From assembly GCA_050952125.1 (NCBI GenBank), contig JBMNKK010000004.1:1-64000 (forward strand): a stretch of DNA of 64,000 nt, in the 5' to 3' direction. The notes under the pieces are model-generated. The model was given only the letters and a program-made list of their open reading frames with translations. It had not been told where the DNA came from and ran no database searches. The DNA comes from UBA3951 sp050952125. Its GTDB lineage: Bacteria > Bacillota > Sulfobacillia > Fermentithermobacillales > Fermentithermobacillaceae. Positions 43,249 through 52,405 of this stretch are shown here, one piece after another; the first letter of the stretch is position 1; each line of letters opens with the position of its first letter. A program made the position numbers and the translations under genes.

Positions 43249-44814
43249 CTAGGGAACAATCAGAGTGTCTCTATCCATCTCCGCAGGTTTGGGAATACCC
43301 AACATACTGAGGATCGTTGGCGCCACGTCAGCGAGAACCCCCTCCCTGAGGCTCTTGGCCCTGTACTTCTCTCCAACGAGAATACAAGGCACCGGGTTCA
43401 TGGAGTGATAAGTGTGCGCTGCAGGTTTCTCGGCCGAACAGTCAGCCGGTGGCGTCAGGTCCTCAACGTTGCCGTGGTCAGCAATTATGAGGGCGGCTCC
43501 TCCCTTGCCGAGCACGGCCGCTACGAATCGTCCGAGACATTCATCGACCGCCTCAAGGGCCTTCACTGCCGCGTCGAACACACCCGTATGGCCTACCATA
43601 TCGGGATTGGCGTAGTTCAGGACGATGAGATCGTACTTCCCTGTGTCCAGGCGAGAGAGAGCCTCCGACGTCACTTCCCTCGCGCTCATCTCCGGCTGCA
43701 AGTCATAGGTCGCGACGGACTTGGGAGAAGGTATGAGCACGCGGTCTTCTGCGGGAAAGGGGGTATCCTTCTTGCCGTTCAAGAAAAATGTCACGTGGGC
43801 GTACTTCTCCGTCTCAGCTATCCTGAGCTGCCTTAGCCCCGCCCGGCTCACCACTTCACCCAGCGTGTTGTCAAGAGTCAGCGGCAAGTAGGCGAACGGG
43901 CCTTCCATCCCCTCTTCGTACCTCACCATACCGCAGTAGTACAAGTTCAGGCGGCGCCCCCTGTCAAACGAAGAGAACTCCTCGTCAACAAAGGCGCGGG
44001 TGATTTCTCTTGCTCTATCCGCACGGAAGTTGAAAAACACAACTGAGTCGCCGTCTCTTACCTGGCCGGAACCCTCGGGGAGATCCGGCATATCGATCGC
44101 TGTAGGTTTCACAAACTCGTCTGACTCGTCTTCGGCGTAAGACTCGCAAAGCGCGCTCCTCCAATCCGGAGCGCGGCGTCCCTCACCCCGCGTGAGAAGC
44201 CGGTAGGCTTTGTCAACTCTGTCCCACCTGTTGTCTCTGTCCATAGCCCAATACCGCCCGGTAATCGAGGCAATCCGCCCGACTCCTATTTCGCCTGCTT
44301 TCTCTTCCAGGAGGGCAAGATAGGTTTCGGCCGAGCGGGGCGGAACGTCTCTGCCGTCAAGAAAGGCGTGGACGTACACTTCCCGCACACCGTTGTCCTT
44401 AGCCATCCGGAGGAGAGCGAACAGGTGGGTTTCGAGGCTGTGGACGCCGCCGTCGGAGACGAGACCCATCAGGTGGAGGGCAGAACCGTTTTTCTTCGCG
44501 TTCTCCATAGCACCCAGAAGAGCAGGATTCCGGAAGAACGCGCCGCTTTCAATGTCTCTGGTAATCCGCATAACGTCCTGATATACGATGCGCCCCGCGC
44601 CGATATTGAGGTGCCCCACGTTGGAATCGCCCATTTGTCCAGGCATCAACCCCACTGCCTCAGCGGACGCCTGGAGCGTAGTGTGAGGCCACTCCTTCCA
44701 GAGCCTGGCGAAGTTCGGTGTTTTCGCCTCAGTCAAAGCGCATTTCTCAACGCACGGCACTCCCCAACCGTCCAGTATAACGAGAGCTACCGGTCTATCC
44801 ATTGCCGAGTTCAT
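43249..44814 (-). CDS. gpmI: 2,3-bisphosphoglycerate-independent phosphoglycerate mutase
   Basis: 521 residues, the size of the Mn-dependent alkaline-phosphatase-type mutase. It interconverts 3- and 2-phosphoglycerate. Seen: PVALVILDGWG at the start, the Ser nucleophile in GDSNVGHLNIGAGR, HLMGLVSDGGVHS, YVHAFLDGRDVPP, FFNFRADRAREI, and the second metal site NYANPDMVGHTG with IIADHGNVEDL. Start is uncertain between ATG 44814 and ATG 44802. It begins 8 bases after tpiA. Confidence 0.97.
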   Translation of the reverse strand: MNSAMDRPVALVILDGWGVPCVEKCALTEAKTPNFARLWKEWPHTTLQASAEAVGLMPGQMGDSNVGHLNIGAGRIVYQDVMRITRDIESGAFFRNPALLGAMENAKKNGSALHLMGLVSDGGVHSLETHLFALLRMAKDNGVREVYVHAFLDGRDVPPRSAETYLALLEEKAGEIGVGRIASITGRYWAMDRDNRWDRVDKAYRLLTRGEGRRAPDWRSALCESYAEDESDEFVKPTAIDMPDLPEGSGQVRDGDSVVFFNFRADRAREITRAFVDEEFSSFDRGRRLNLYYCGMVRYEEGMEGPFAYLPLTLDNTLGEVVSRAGLRQLRIAETEKYAHVTFFLNGKKDTPFPAEDRVLIPSPKSVATYDLQPEMSAREVTSEALSRLDTGKYDLIVLNYANPDMVGHTGVFDAAVKALEAVDECLGRFVAAVLGKGGAALIIADHGNVEDLTPPADCSAEKPAAHTYHSMNPVPCILVGEKYRAKSLREGVLADVAPTILSMLGIPKPAEMDRDTLIVP

Positions 44815-44822
44815 CTCCGTCT

Positions 44823-45620
44823 TCAGATGGCTGACGGCTTAGGGCGAGCCTTAAGCACTTCAAAGGTCAGCTTCGCGAACTCGACCGGATCCAGGCTTGC
44901 CCCGCCCACCAACGCGCCATCGATTTCCTCACGCAACATAAAAGATCTGATGTTACCCGGCTTAACGCTGCCTCCGTACAAGACGCGCGCGTCAGCGGAC
45001 ACACCCTCTCCAAACATGCCGTCTATCGTGCCGCGGATCTCCCTTATCACCTCGACCGCGTCGTCGGGCCTCGCTTCCTTGCCGGTACCGATTGCCCAAA
45101 CCGGCTCGTAGGCAATAACGACCGATGGGATCTCCGCCGCCGAGACATCACTCAGGCCTTCCTTGGTCATCTCTGCATTTACCTTCAGAGCGTCTCCTTG
45201 TTCGCGCTCTTCGAGGGTTTCGCCAACGCATAGGACCGGCTTCAGCCCGGCGTCCAGTGCGGCGCGCACCTTCTTGCGGATAAGGTCTCCGCCTTCTCCA
45301 ATGATGTGCCTGCGCTCCGAGTGACCGACAATCACGTAGGTACAACCCAAGTCTCTTAGCATAAGCGGAGAGACCTCTCCCGTGAACGCGCCTTTGGCCT
45401 GCCAGTAGACATCCTGAGCGCCCACCGAAACCGGGCGCGACGCCACGATAGACGAAAGGGCTGGGATGGAAGTGAAAGGAGGACAGATGAGGATTTCGGG
45501 CCAGTGCGTTTCTGCATCGAGGAGAGATTGAATCTCGGATAAGAAAGAACCTGCAAACGAAAGGGTTTCTCCGACAGTCTTGTTCATCTTCCAGTTAGCC
45601 GCAATAAGCGGGATGCGCAA
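44823..45620 (-). CDS. tpiA: Triose-phosphate isomerase
   Basis: 265 residues from a TTG start preceded by GGGGGA. It interconverts dihydroxyacetone phosphate and glyceraldehyde 3-phosphate. Catalytic residues are in place: Lys in AANWKMNKT, His in VIVGHSERRHIIGE, Glu in VIAYEPVWAIGTGKEA, and the phosphate loop VLYGGSVKPGNI with GALVGGASLDP. Confidence 0.98.
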   Translation of the reverse strand: MRIPLIAANWKMNKTVGETLSFAGSFLSEIQSLLDAETHWPEILICPPFTSIPALSSIVASRPVSVGAQDVYWQAKGAFTGEVSPLMLRDLGCTYVIVGHSERRHIIGEGGDLIRKKVRAALDAGLKPVLCVGETLEEREQGDALKVNAEMTKEGLSDVSAAEIPSVVIAYEPVWAIGTGKEARPDDAVEVIREIRGTIDGMFGEGVSADARVLYGGSVKPGNIRSFMLREEIDGALVGGASLDPVEFAKLTFEVLKARPKPSAI

Positions 45621-45691
45621 AGGGAATTCCCCCAGTCTTGCTACGGCCTCCGGCCCTGTCTTCCCTCGCCGGAGGCCGCATCACTCAATTG

Positions 45692-46876
45692 TCAGTGCTT
45701 CTCGGTCAGCACCGATACACCAGGCAATTCCTTGCCTTCAAGGAACTCCAGAGAAGCCCCGCCTCCTGTTGACAGGTGTCCCATCTTGTCGGATAGCCCC
45801 GACATCTCGATGGCGGACAGGGAGTCTCCTCCGCCTACTACTGTGAAGCCCTGTACCCCCGCAAGAGCGCCTGCCATTTCCATTGTGCCTCCGCGGAAGG
45901 GTTCCACCTCGAAAACGCCCATCGGCCCGTTCCAGAAGACAGTCTTTGCCCCGGTCACCGCCGACGCATACTCTTTTCTGGTTTCAGGCCCGATGTCCAG
46001 AGCCATCATGTCATCGGGCACAGCGTCTGCCTTCACAACCTTGACCGGCTCACCGACCTCGGGAGAAGCCGCCACTACGAGATCGGTGGGCAGGAACACT
46101 TCCTTGCCTAACTCGCGGGCCTTTTGGAGGATATCGCGGGCTTCTTCTGCCATGTCGGGTTCGGCTAGAGACTTGCCCATGCTGAACCCTTTGGCCAGGA
46201 GGAAGGTATTTGCCATGCCGCCACCGATGAGCAGCATGTCTACTTTGTCGAGCAGGTTCCGCAGTACGGCCAGCTTGTCGGAAACCTTGGCCCCACCGAT
46301 AAGGGCGGCGAACGGGCGCTCAGGCTCTCTGAGAAGCCGTCCCAACGCTGAGATTTCTTTTTCCATCAACAAACCGGCGTATGCCGGTATGTACTTGGCA
46401 ATTCCCGCGGTCGACGCGTGGGCCCGGTGAGCGGTGCCAAACGCGTCGTTTACAAAGATGTCGGCCAGCGAAGCCATATCCTTCGCCAACCCCGGGTCAT
46501 TTCGCTCCTCACCCGGGTAGAACCTTACATTTTCGAGGAGAACAACCGCGCCGGGCGCCATGCCGCTAACGTAGACCGAGACTTCCGGCCCTACGCAGTC
46601 GTTCAGTTTGACTACTTTCTTGCCGAGGATCTCGCCAAGTCGCGCCGCTACAGGATCCATCCGGAGCTCGGGCACAACTTTGCCGCCCGGCCTCCCGAGG
46701 TGAGAAGCCAAAATGACCTTGGCACCGTGCGAAACCAGGTACTCGATGGTCGGAATGGCTGCTCTAATACGTGTGTCGTCGGTGATCCTGCCAGCTTTCA
46801 TGGGAACATTGAAGTCAACCCTACAGAAACAGCGCTTGTCCCGCACTTCAATGTCTCTTATCGTAGCTTTGGCCAA
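45692..46876 (-). CDS. pgk: Phosphoglycerate kinase
   Basis: 394 residues from a TTG start seven bases after GGGGGA. It transfers phosphate from 1,3-bisphosphoglycerate to ADP. Seen: CRVDFNVPMKAGRITDDTRI, ILASHLGRPGG, LLENVRFYPGEE, DAFGTAHRAHAST, ALIGGAKVSDKLAVL, DIGPET, KTVFWNGPMGVFE and VVGGGDSLSA. It lies 31 bases after gap. Confidence 0.98.
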   Translation of the reverse strand: MAKATIRDIEVRDKRCFCRVDFNVPMKAGRITDDTRIRAAIPTIEYLVSHGAKVILASHLGRPGGKVVPELRMDPVAARLGEILGKKVVKLNDCVGPEVSVYVSGMAPGAVVLLENVRFYPGEERNDPGLAKDMASLADIFVNDAFGTAHRAHASTAGIAKYIPAYAGLLMEKEISALGRLLREPERPFAALIGGAKVSDKLAVLRNLLDKVDMLLIGGGMANTFLLAKGFSMGKSLAEPDMAEEARDILQKARELGKEVFLPTDLVVAASPEVGEPVKVVKADAVPDDMMALDIGPETRKEYASAVTGAKTVFWNGPMGVFEVEPFRGGTMEMAGALAGVQGFTVVGGGDSLSAIEMSGLSDKMGHLSTGGGASLEFLEGKELPGVSVLTEKH

Positions 46877-46907
46877 TGTGGGATCCCCCTTTTTGGCTAG
46901 GTAGCGA

Positions 46908-47912
46908 CTAGATGCCCTTGGAGCCTATGAAGCTGACGAGGTCCACAAGCCTCTCGCTGTAACCCCATTCGTTGTCGTACCAAGCGACAACTTTCACCAG
47001 GTCGCCGACAGTCATGGTTGAAAGGCCGTCCACAACCGCAGATTCGCGCATACCCTTGTAGTCACTGGATACCAGGGGCACGTAGGAGATGCCGAGGAGT
47101 CCCTTGAGGGATCCGTTGGCTGCATCCTCCATGGCCTTGTTCACTTCTTCAGCGGTTGCCTTCTTCTTGAGCCTGACAACCAGGTCTACCACTGACACCG
47201 TGGGAGTCGGAACTCTAAAAGCCATAGCGTTGAACTTGCCCTTAAGCTGGGGCATCACAATCCCCACCGACTTCGCGGCGCCGCTGGTTGTGGGGATAAT
47301 GTTCAGGGCCCCTGCTCGCGCCCTTCTGAGGTCCTTGTGGGCACGGTCTAGGATTACCTGGTCATTTGTGTACGCGTGAACGGTTGTCATCAAGCCTTCT
47401 TCAATGCCGAAGGACTCTTCCAGAACTTTAACTACAGGAAGCAGTGCGTTGGTGGTGCACGAGGAACAGGAGATGATGTTGTGCTTGGAGGGATCGTAGG
47501 TCTCGTGGTTGATACCCATCACTAGGGTAACGTCCTCACCCTTGCCGGGCGCCGATATCACTACTTTGCGAGCGCCTGCCGGGTCGATGTGAGCATGAGC
47601 CTTGCGGGCCTCGGTGAACTTTCCAGTACACTCAACCACAAGATCCACGCCCAAGTCTTTCCAGGGTATCTCGGCAGGATCTCTATGGTTAACCACCTTT
47701 ACCTCGCGCCCGCCGATAGAAAACCCGTCTTTCCATGCTTTTAACTCTTCTGACAGTGTGCCGTAGTTGGTGTCATACTTGAGCAGGTGGATCAGAGTCC
47801 CGGGATCAGCGGAGTTGTTGACGGCGACAACATCAAGGTCCTTTCGACCCATCGCCACTCTCAAGAACCTGCGCCCGATACTTCCGAACCCGTTTACCCC
47901 TACCCGTAGCAT
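46908..47912 (-). CDS. gap: Glyceraldehyde-3-phosphate dehydrogenase, type I
   Basis: 334 residues, ATG after GGGAGGTAG. It oxidises glyceraldehyde 3-phosphate with phosphate and a nicotinamide cofactor. Seen: VGVNGFGSIGRRFLRVA, catalytic Cys in SCSSCTTNALLPV, HAYTNDQ with the catalytic His, RAHKDLRRARAGALNIIPTT and WYDNEWGYSERLVDL. The cofactor-selecting spot reads VVAVNNSAD, where NAD-specific enzymes have N-D-L/P. Loss of that Asp resembles GapB-type enzymes, so NADP or mixed use is possible. First gene of the glycolytic operon; no cggR repressor gene is next to it. Confidence 0.97.
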   Translation of the reverse strand: MLRVGVNGFGSIGRRFLRVAMGRKDLDVVAVNNSADPGTLIHLLKYDTNYGTLSEELKAWKDGFSIGGREVKVVNHRDPAEIPWKDLGVDLVVECTGKFTEARKAHAHIDPAGARKVVISAPGKGEDVTLVMGINHETYDPSKHNIISCSSCTTNALLPVVKVLEESFGIEEGLMTTVHAYTNDQVILDRAHKDLRRARAGALNIIPTTSGAAKSVGIVMPQLKGKFNAMAFRVPTPTVSVVDLVVRLKKKATAEEVNKAMEDAANGSLKGLLGISYVPLVSSDYKGMRESAVVDGLSTMTVGDLVKVVAWYDNEWGYSERLVDLVSFIGSKGI

Positions 47913-47949
47913 GGAATCTACCTCCCGTGTTGTGCTGCCGCATAGGCTT

Positions 47950-48002
47950 TACGCCGTACGTTTGGCGTATCCATTATACCCCTACTTGGGGCAGAAACCC
48001 AA
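47950..48002 (-). promoter_or_regulatory. Promoter and operator-like dyad of the glycolytic operon
   Basis: On the minus strand TTGGGT (47997-48002), 18 bases, then perfect TATAAT (47973-47978). Just after the -10 lies a dyad TACGCC-8 bases-GGCGTA (47950-47969) covering the expected transcription start, a typical repressor position. Confidence 0.6.
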
Positions 48003-48030
48003 CCTTGGCAAGGGTAAGTCGGGAAATCCG

Positions 48031-48549
48031 CTAGAGGTAGAGTACGAGACCCACAGCCCCCGCGGCCAAGAGAACCAGAATGGGGTCGATGTTGAACCCC
48101 AAAATGGCTACTATGGACAGCACAGCTACAACACCCGGCACGATTCCCGTAAGGGTCGAAGGCACAACCGACACCGCGGCCGCCATTATTAGGGCAACTA
48201 CTACCGGACGGATACCCTTGAATATGTCTTTCACCAAAGGCATCTCGCGATACCGAAAAAACAGAAAACCCAAGGCCAGCATGATGAGGAAAGACGGGGT
48301 AACCACGCCCAAGGTTGCGGCGACCGACCCCGCAAAACCAGTAACCCGGTAGCCTACGTAGGTGGCCGAATTGATGGCAATGGGCCCGGGAGTGGCCTGA
48401 GACAGCGCGATTACGTCGATAAACTCCTGCATCGACAGCCATTGCTTTACTTCTACAACTTCACGCGAAATGAGGGGTATCATGGCGTATCCTCCGCCAA
48501 AACTGAACGCCCCAATCTTAGCGAACGAAAAAAAGAGCTCAAACAGCAT
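48031..48549 (-). CDS. chrA: Chromate transporter, half-size CHR protein 2
   Basis: 172 residues, a single CHR domain. It opens with FFSFAKIGAFSFGGGYAMIPLI, contains ALSQATPGPIAINSATYVGYRV and GFAGSVAATLGVVTPSFLI, and has about five membrane helices. Short CHR proteins occur as adjacent pairs that act together. ChrA proteins export chromate, perhaps with other oxyanions. It follows the first half-gene by 14 bases. Confidence 0.88.
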   Translation of the reverse strand: MLFELFFSFAKIGAFSFGGGYAMIPLISREVVEVKQWLSMQEFIDVIALSQATPGPIAINSATYVGYRVTGFAGSVAATLGVVTPSFLIMLALGFLFFRYREMPLVKDIFKGIRPVVVALIMAAAVSVVPSTLTGIVPGVVAVLSIVAILGFNIDPILVLLAAGAVGLVLYL

Positions 48550-48563
48550 GGACCGGAATCCCC

Positions 48564-49199
48564 CTATTCATGGCCGTCGCCTTTATCCCCGGCCTTCTCT
48601 TTTCTCTGCCTTCCGGCTAGGCCAACACCTATTCCGGCCAAGGCGGCCAAAGCCACAACAGCAACAGGACTCATATCGAACCCGAACAAGAGAATCGCTC
48701 CTCCGGCCAAATACCAGAGGTCTCTCCGAGACTTCAGCGAGTTCTTCCCCACCTGCCAAACGGCAGCCACCAACAAGCCTAGGATAGCCGGCCTCATGCC
48801 TAGAAAGACCGCTTCTACGACGGGAGCGCTCCTAAACTTCACCAGAACAGTCGCGAATGCCAGTATGACCAGAAATGACGGGAGAGACGCGCCGGCCACC
48901 GCCGCCACCGAGCCGGGGAGTCCGCGCATCTTGTACCCGGTTATGGTAGCCGTGTTTACGGCAATGGGTCCGGGCCCGCTCTGCGCAACAGCCAACAGAT
49001 CTACAAACTCCGAATCCTCAAGCCACTTCTGCCTTGTCACCAACTCTTTCCGGATAAGCGGGATCATTGCCCAGCCTCCGCCAAACGTGAAGGCCCCTAT
49101 CTTGAAGAAGCTCCAGAAGATCGACAAGTAGGGCGCGCGCTTCTCTTTACTTGCCTGAACCGTGGAATCCGTGTCGATCGCCCCCAATGAAAGATACAA
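48564..49199 (-). CDS. chrA: Chromate transporter, half-size CHR protein 1
   Basis: 211 residues, a single CHR domain with FFKIGAFTFGGGWAMIPLIRKE, AVAQSGPGPIAVNTATITGYKM and GLPGSVAAVAGASLPSFLV. The C-terminus ends in a charged tail (GRQRKEKAGDKGDGHE) absent from the second half. The frame opens at TTG 49199, but TTG 49187 is also possible and neither has a ribosome site. A TATAAT box ends only 5 bases before 49199, so the message may be leaderless or the true start is further in. Confidence 0.85.
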   Translation of the reverse strand: MYLSLGAIDTDSTVQASKEKRAPYLSIFWSFFKIGAFTFGGGWAMIPLIRKELVTRQKWLEDSEFVDLLAVAQSGPGPIAVNTATITGYKMRGLPGSVAAVAGASLPSFLVILAFATVLVKFRSAPVVEAVFLGMRPAILGLLVAAVWQVGKNSLKSRRDLWYLAGGAILLFGFDMSPVAVVALAALAGIGVGLAGRQRKEKAGDKGDGHE

Positions 49200-49204
49200 C
49201 CATG

Positions 49205-49213
49205 ATTATAGCA
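49205..49213 (-). promoter_or_regulatory. Extended -10 promoter of the chrA pair
   Basis: TGCTATAAT on the minus strand is a perfect extended -10 element, directly upstream of the first chrA frame. No -35 resemblance is seen, as is usual for extended -10 promoters. Confidence 0.5.
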
Positions 49214-49251
49214 TTGACCGGGGGCTTTTCTTCGTTAGGCACGGATAAACA

Positions 49252-49274
49252 AAAAGCCCCTCTGAAGGGCTTTT
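49252..49274 (-). terminator. Rho-independent terminator after rpoD
   Basis: AAAAGCCC and GGGCTTTT pair over 8 bp with a 7-base loop. On the minus strand it continues TTTTTGTTT. It closes the dnaG-rpoD transcript 68 bases past the stop. Confidence 0.8.
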
Positions 49275-49341
49275 CTTCGCAACGCCAAAGATGCAGGGAA
49301 TAGGTAAAGTACGGGAAGCATGAGACGCCCGGGTAGATTCG

Positions 49342-50520
49342 CTACACCAAATAGTCCTTCAGCCTCTTGCTCCTCTGAGGATGCCTCAGTTTTCGCAGCG
49401 CCTTGGCCTCGATTTGCCTTATCCTCTCGCGAGTCACTCCAAACTCGCGGCCGACTTCCTCAAGCGTACGGGCCTTTCCGTCGTCAAGGCCGAAGCGCAG
49501 CCGCAGCACTCGCTGCTCGCGCTCGTTGAGAGTGTCCAGCACGCTCTCAATCTGCTCCCGGAGAAGCAGGAACGAGGCAGCGTCGACAGGCGCAGGCGCA
49601 TCTTCATCCTCGATGAAGTCGCCCAGGTGGCTGTCTTCCTCTTCGCCGATGGGCGTTTCGAGAGAAACGGGCTCTTGCGCGATTTTCAGGATCTCTCGCA
49701 CCTTGTCAGGGGTTATCCCCATCTCCTCAGCCACTTCCTCGGGAGTGGGCTCTCGCCCGAGCTCCTGAATAAGATGCCGGGAGGTCCGGATCAGCTTGTT
49801 TATGGTCTCCACCATGTGAACCGGGATCCTGATTGTCCGGGCTTGATCGGCAATGGCCCTGGTAATGGCCTGCCTGATCCACCACGTGGCGTAGGTGGAC
49901 AACTTAAAGCCCCGCCTGAACTCGAATTTCTCAACGGCCTTGATGAGGCCCATGTTGCCTTCTTGAATCAGGTCTAGTAACTGCATACCGCGGCCCACGT
50001 ATCTCTTGGCGATGGATACTACCAGCCTCAAGTTGGCCTCTATAAGCCTGCTCTTGGCGTGCTTGTCGCCCATCTCCATGCGCCTCGCGAGCTCCACTTC
50101 CTCTTCGGCGGTCAAGAGGGGCACCCTGCCTATCTCCTTAAGGTACATGCGTACCGGATCGTCGAGGGCAACTCCCTCGGGAATGGTGAGGTCTATATCG
50201 GCAGCCTCGTCAGCCTGTTCACCTTCGGGCATGTCGTCGGAGTCCTTCTCAAGTACCGCAACTTCCTGCGAATCATCGCCTGACTCATCCGCTTGCCCAT
50301 CAGGAGAATCGCCGGCCTCCTCGTCGGGTCCCTTCTTCACACTGATTACCTCGATACCGAGATCCTCAAACCGCTTGTAGATATCATCGATTTGCTGGGA
50401 ACTCAGTTCTACCTGACCCAACGCGTCGGCAATCTCCTTATACGTTAAGAAGCCCTTCTTCTGCCCCTTATGAACCAGGTCCCTTATGGCGTCGATGCTC
50501 GCCGACTGCAATTCCTTCAA
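49342..50520 (-). CDS. rpoD: RNA polymerase primary sigma factor (SigA/RpoD)
   Basis: 392 residues from a TTG start seven bases after GGAGGG. It directs RNA polymerase to housekeeping promoters. In order: region 1.1 (IRDLVHKGQKKGFLTYKEIA), an acidic spacer (residues ~60-110), region 1.2 (DDPVRMYLKEIGRVPLLTAE), region 2 (LLDLIQEGNMGLIKAVEKFE, STYATWWIRQAITRAI), region 3 (EPTPEEVAEEMGITPDKVRE) and region 4 (LRLRFGLDDGKARTLEEVG, FGVTRERIRQIEAKALRKL). It follows dnaG by 22 bases. Confidence 0.98.
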   Translation of the reverse strand: MKELQSASIDAIRDLVHKGQKKGFLTYKEIADALGQVELSSQQIDDIYKRFEDLGIEVISVKKGPDEEAGDSPDGQADESGDDSQEVAVLEKDSDDMPEGEQADEAADIDLTIPEGVALDDPVRMYLKEIGRVPLLTAEEEVELARRMEMGDKHAKSRLIEANLRLVVSIAKRYVGRGMQLLDLIQEGNMGLIKAVEKFEFRRGFKLSTYATWWIRQAITRAIADQARTIRIPVHMVETINKLIRTSRHLIQELGREPTPEEVAEEMGITPDKVREILKIAQEPVSLETPIGEEEDSHLGDFIEDEDAPAPVDAASFLLLREQIESVLDTLNEREQRVLRLRFGLDDGKARTLEEVGREFGVTRERIRQIEAKALRKLRHPQRSKRLKDYLV

Positions 50521-50542
50521 AACTCTTCCCTCCTGGGAACTC

Positions 50543-52396
50543 TTAGAGTGCCAAATCCTCGCCTGCGTCTTTAGTTGATTTGACTTGCTTCAATAGTCTC
50601 TGGTAATCCACAAGCGCTTTTTTGAGCGCGCTTTCATCTCTTGTACGCTCGGCGAGGGCTATTGTCTCCCGGAGCTCCTCCAACCGCTCTTCACGGAGCT
50701 TCCTAAGGCAATCTCGCATCTGGCGCAGAGGGTCATCTACAGGTCCGCTTCTTATGCACAGCTCGGACACATACGTAAGAATCTCCTGATCCTCAGTCGA
50801 CTCCAGTGAACCCTTCATCAAGGCTTGGAAAACCGCTCTGCAGGCAGGATCTTCAAACTCCTCGAGAGAGAGGTCGACCCTTGTCTTTTCAAGCAGTCCT
50901 GGGTTTTCGATGAGACACCTAATTACTCCTTCTTCTGCCTTTCTGCGAACCACGCTTATTTCGATATTACCCGCCTTTATTCCTGCCGCCTTCTTGGCTT
51001 TCTCGGACCCATTGGCAGGAATAGCCTTCCTTTGGTTGTCATAACCAGTAGTATCCCTGTTTTCAGATTGTTTATACTTTGATGCCTGCTCCGCCTTTCG
51101 CCTGTACATTTCGACATCTCTTATCAGAGTCTCTCTGGACACGGAAAGATCCCGCGAAAACTCTTCGGCGTACGCAGCACGCTCAAACTCGCTGTCGAGA
51201 GAAGCGAGTACAGGCACCATCGCTTCCTTTACCCTGATCCTTCCCTCAACTCCCAAGCCGGCATTTTCTCTTCTCACTTCGTCGTAGATGAACTCGACGT
51301 CTGGCAACGCCTTTGCCAGCCTCTCACGGAAAGCTTCCCCGCCCTCGCTGCGGAGAAACTGATCCGGGTCTTTTGCCCCCGAGAGCGTAACGACCCGGGT
51401 TCGTCCACCTGCTTCTCGAAAAACCTCCATGCTGCGCATGGCTGCTCGTTTCCCGGCCTCATCCTGGTCGTAGACCAGGTAGACCTCTTTTGACAGTAAG
51501 AGCAATGTCCGGGCTTGCTCCCTCGTGAGCGCAGTTCCCATTCCGGCAACCGTATAGTTTATTCCATGCTGGAAGGAAGTGATAACGTCCATATACCCTT
51601 CCATCACGCAGACCTTGCCGCTTTGCCTTATGGCCGGTTTGGCCAAGTTCAACGCGTAGAGTTCCTTCCCCTTGCGAAACAGGGGCGTTTCGGGCGAGTT
51701 CAGGTACTTTGGATTCTCGTCTCCTAGGGCGCGACCTCCAAAGCCTATCAGCGTTCCGGTTCCGTCCCAGATAGGAAAGGTCACCCTGTTTCTGAACCGG
51801 TCGTAGTAACCGCCGCTCTGCCTCTCCAAGAGGAGCCCAGCTTTGCAGAAGTCAGCTTGATTGAATCCCGCCCGCTTGCAGGCCGAAGCTATGAAGTCCC
51901 ACTCGTCGGGCGCGTAGCCCAGGCCAAACTGGTCTATTATGTCGCGAGAGAGGCCTCTTCCCTCAAGATACTTAAGTGCCTGTGAGCCCTTGGATGAAAA
52001 CAGCATCTCACGGAATCTATCCTGTGCCAGGGCAAGAGCGTCAAGGAGTCTCTTGTACTCCTTTTTTCGAGCGTCTCGCGACGCGGCGCTTCTGGTAGGA
52101 GGGAGTCTGACCCCTGCTCTGCTTGCCAGCTTTTCAAGCGCCTCAGGAAAGGACAGCCCCTCTCTCTTCATGAGAAAGGTGAACACGTTGCCTCCGGTAC
52201 CGCATCCGAAACAATAAAACAACTGCTTGTCCGGGTCTACCGTGAAAGACCCGGTCTTCTCTTCGTGAAAGGGGCACAGCCCGACGTAGTTTTTTCCCGC
52301 CTTCCTGAGTTTCACGTACTCAGAGACAAGGGATACAATATCTACACGCGATCTGACCTCTTCAACAGCATTATCTCCGTAGAAATCCTTAGACAT
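50543..52396 (-). CDS. dnaG: DNA primase
   Basis: 617 residues. It makes RNA primers for DNA replication. The CHC2 zinc finger (CPFHEEKTGSFTV...FYCFGCGTGG) is at residues ~41-65. The catalytic core has the YLNSPETPLFRKGKELY segment and the TOPRIM motifs VMEGYMDVI and VYDQDEAGKRAAM. A long C-terminal helicase-binding part follows. It sits in the usual dgt-dnaG-rpoD order, 9 bases after dgt. Confidence 0.97.
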   Translation of the reverse strand: MSKDFYGDNAVEEVRSRVDIVSLVSEYVKLRKAGKNYVGLCPFHEEKTGSFTVDPDKQLFYCFGCGTGGNVFTFLMKREGLSFPEALEKLASRAGVRLPPTRSAASRDARKKEYKRLLDALALAQDRFREMLFSSKGSQALKYLEGRGLSRDIIDQFGLGYAPDEWDFIASACKRAGFNQADFCKAGLLLERQSGGYYDRFRNRVTFPIWDGTGTLIGFGGRALGDENPKYLNSPETPLFRKGKELYALNLAKPAIRQSGKVCVMEGYMDVITSFQHGINYTVAGMGTALTREQARTLLLLSKEVYLVYDQDEAGKRAAMRSMEVFREAGGRTRVVTLSGAKDPDQFLRSEGGEAFRERLAKALPDVEFIYDEVRRENAGLGVEGRIRVKEAMVPVLASLDSEFERAAYAEEFSRDLSVSRETLIRDVEMYRRKAEQASKYKQSENRDTTGYDNQRKAIPANGSEKAKKAAGIKAGNIEISVVRRKAEEGVIRCLIENPGLLEKTRVDLSLEEFEDPACRAVFQALMKGSLESTEDQEILTYVSELCIRSGPVDDPLRQMRDCLRKLREERLEELRETIALAERTRDESALKKALVDYQRLLKQVKSTKDAGEDLAL

Positions 52397-52405
52397 GGCG
52401 CACCC

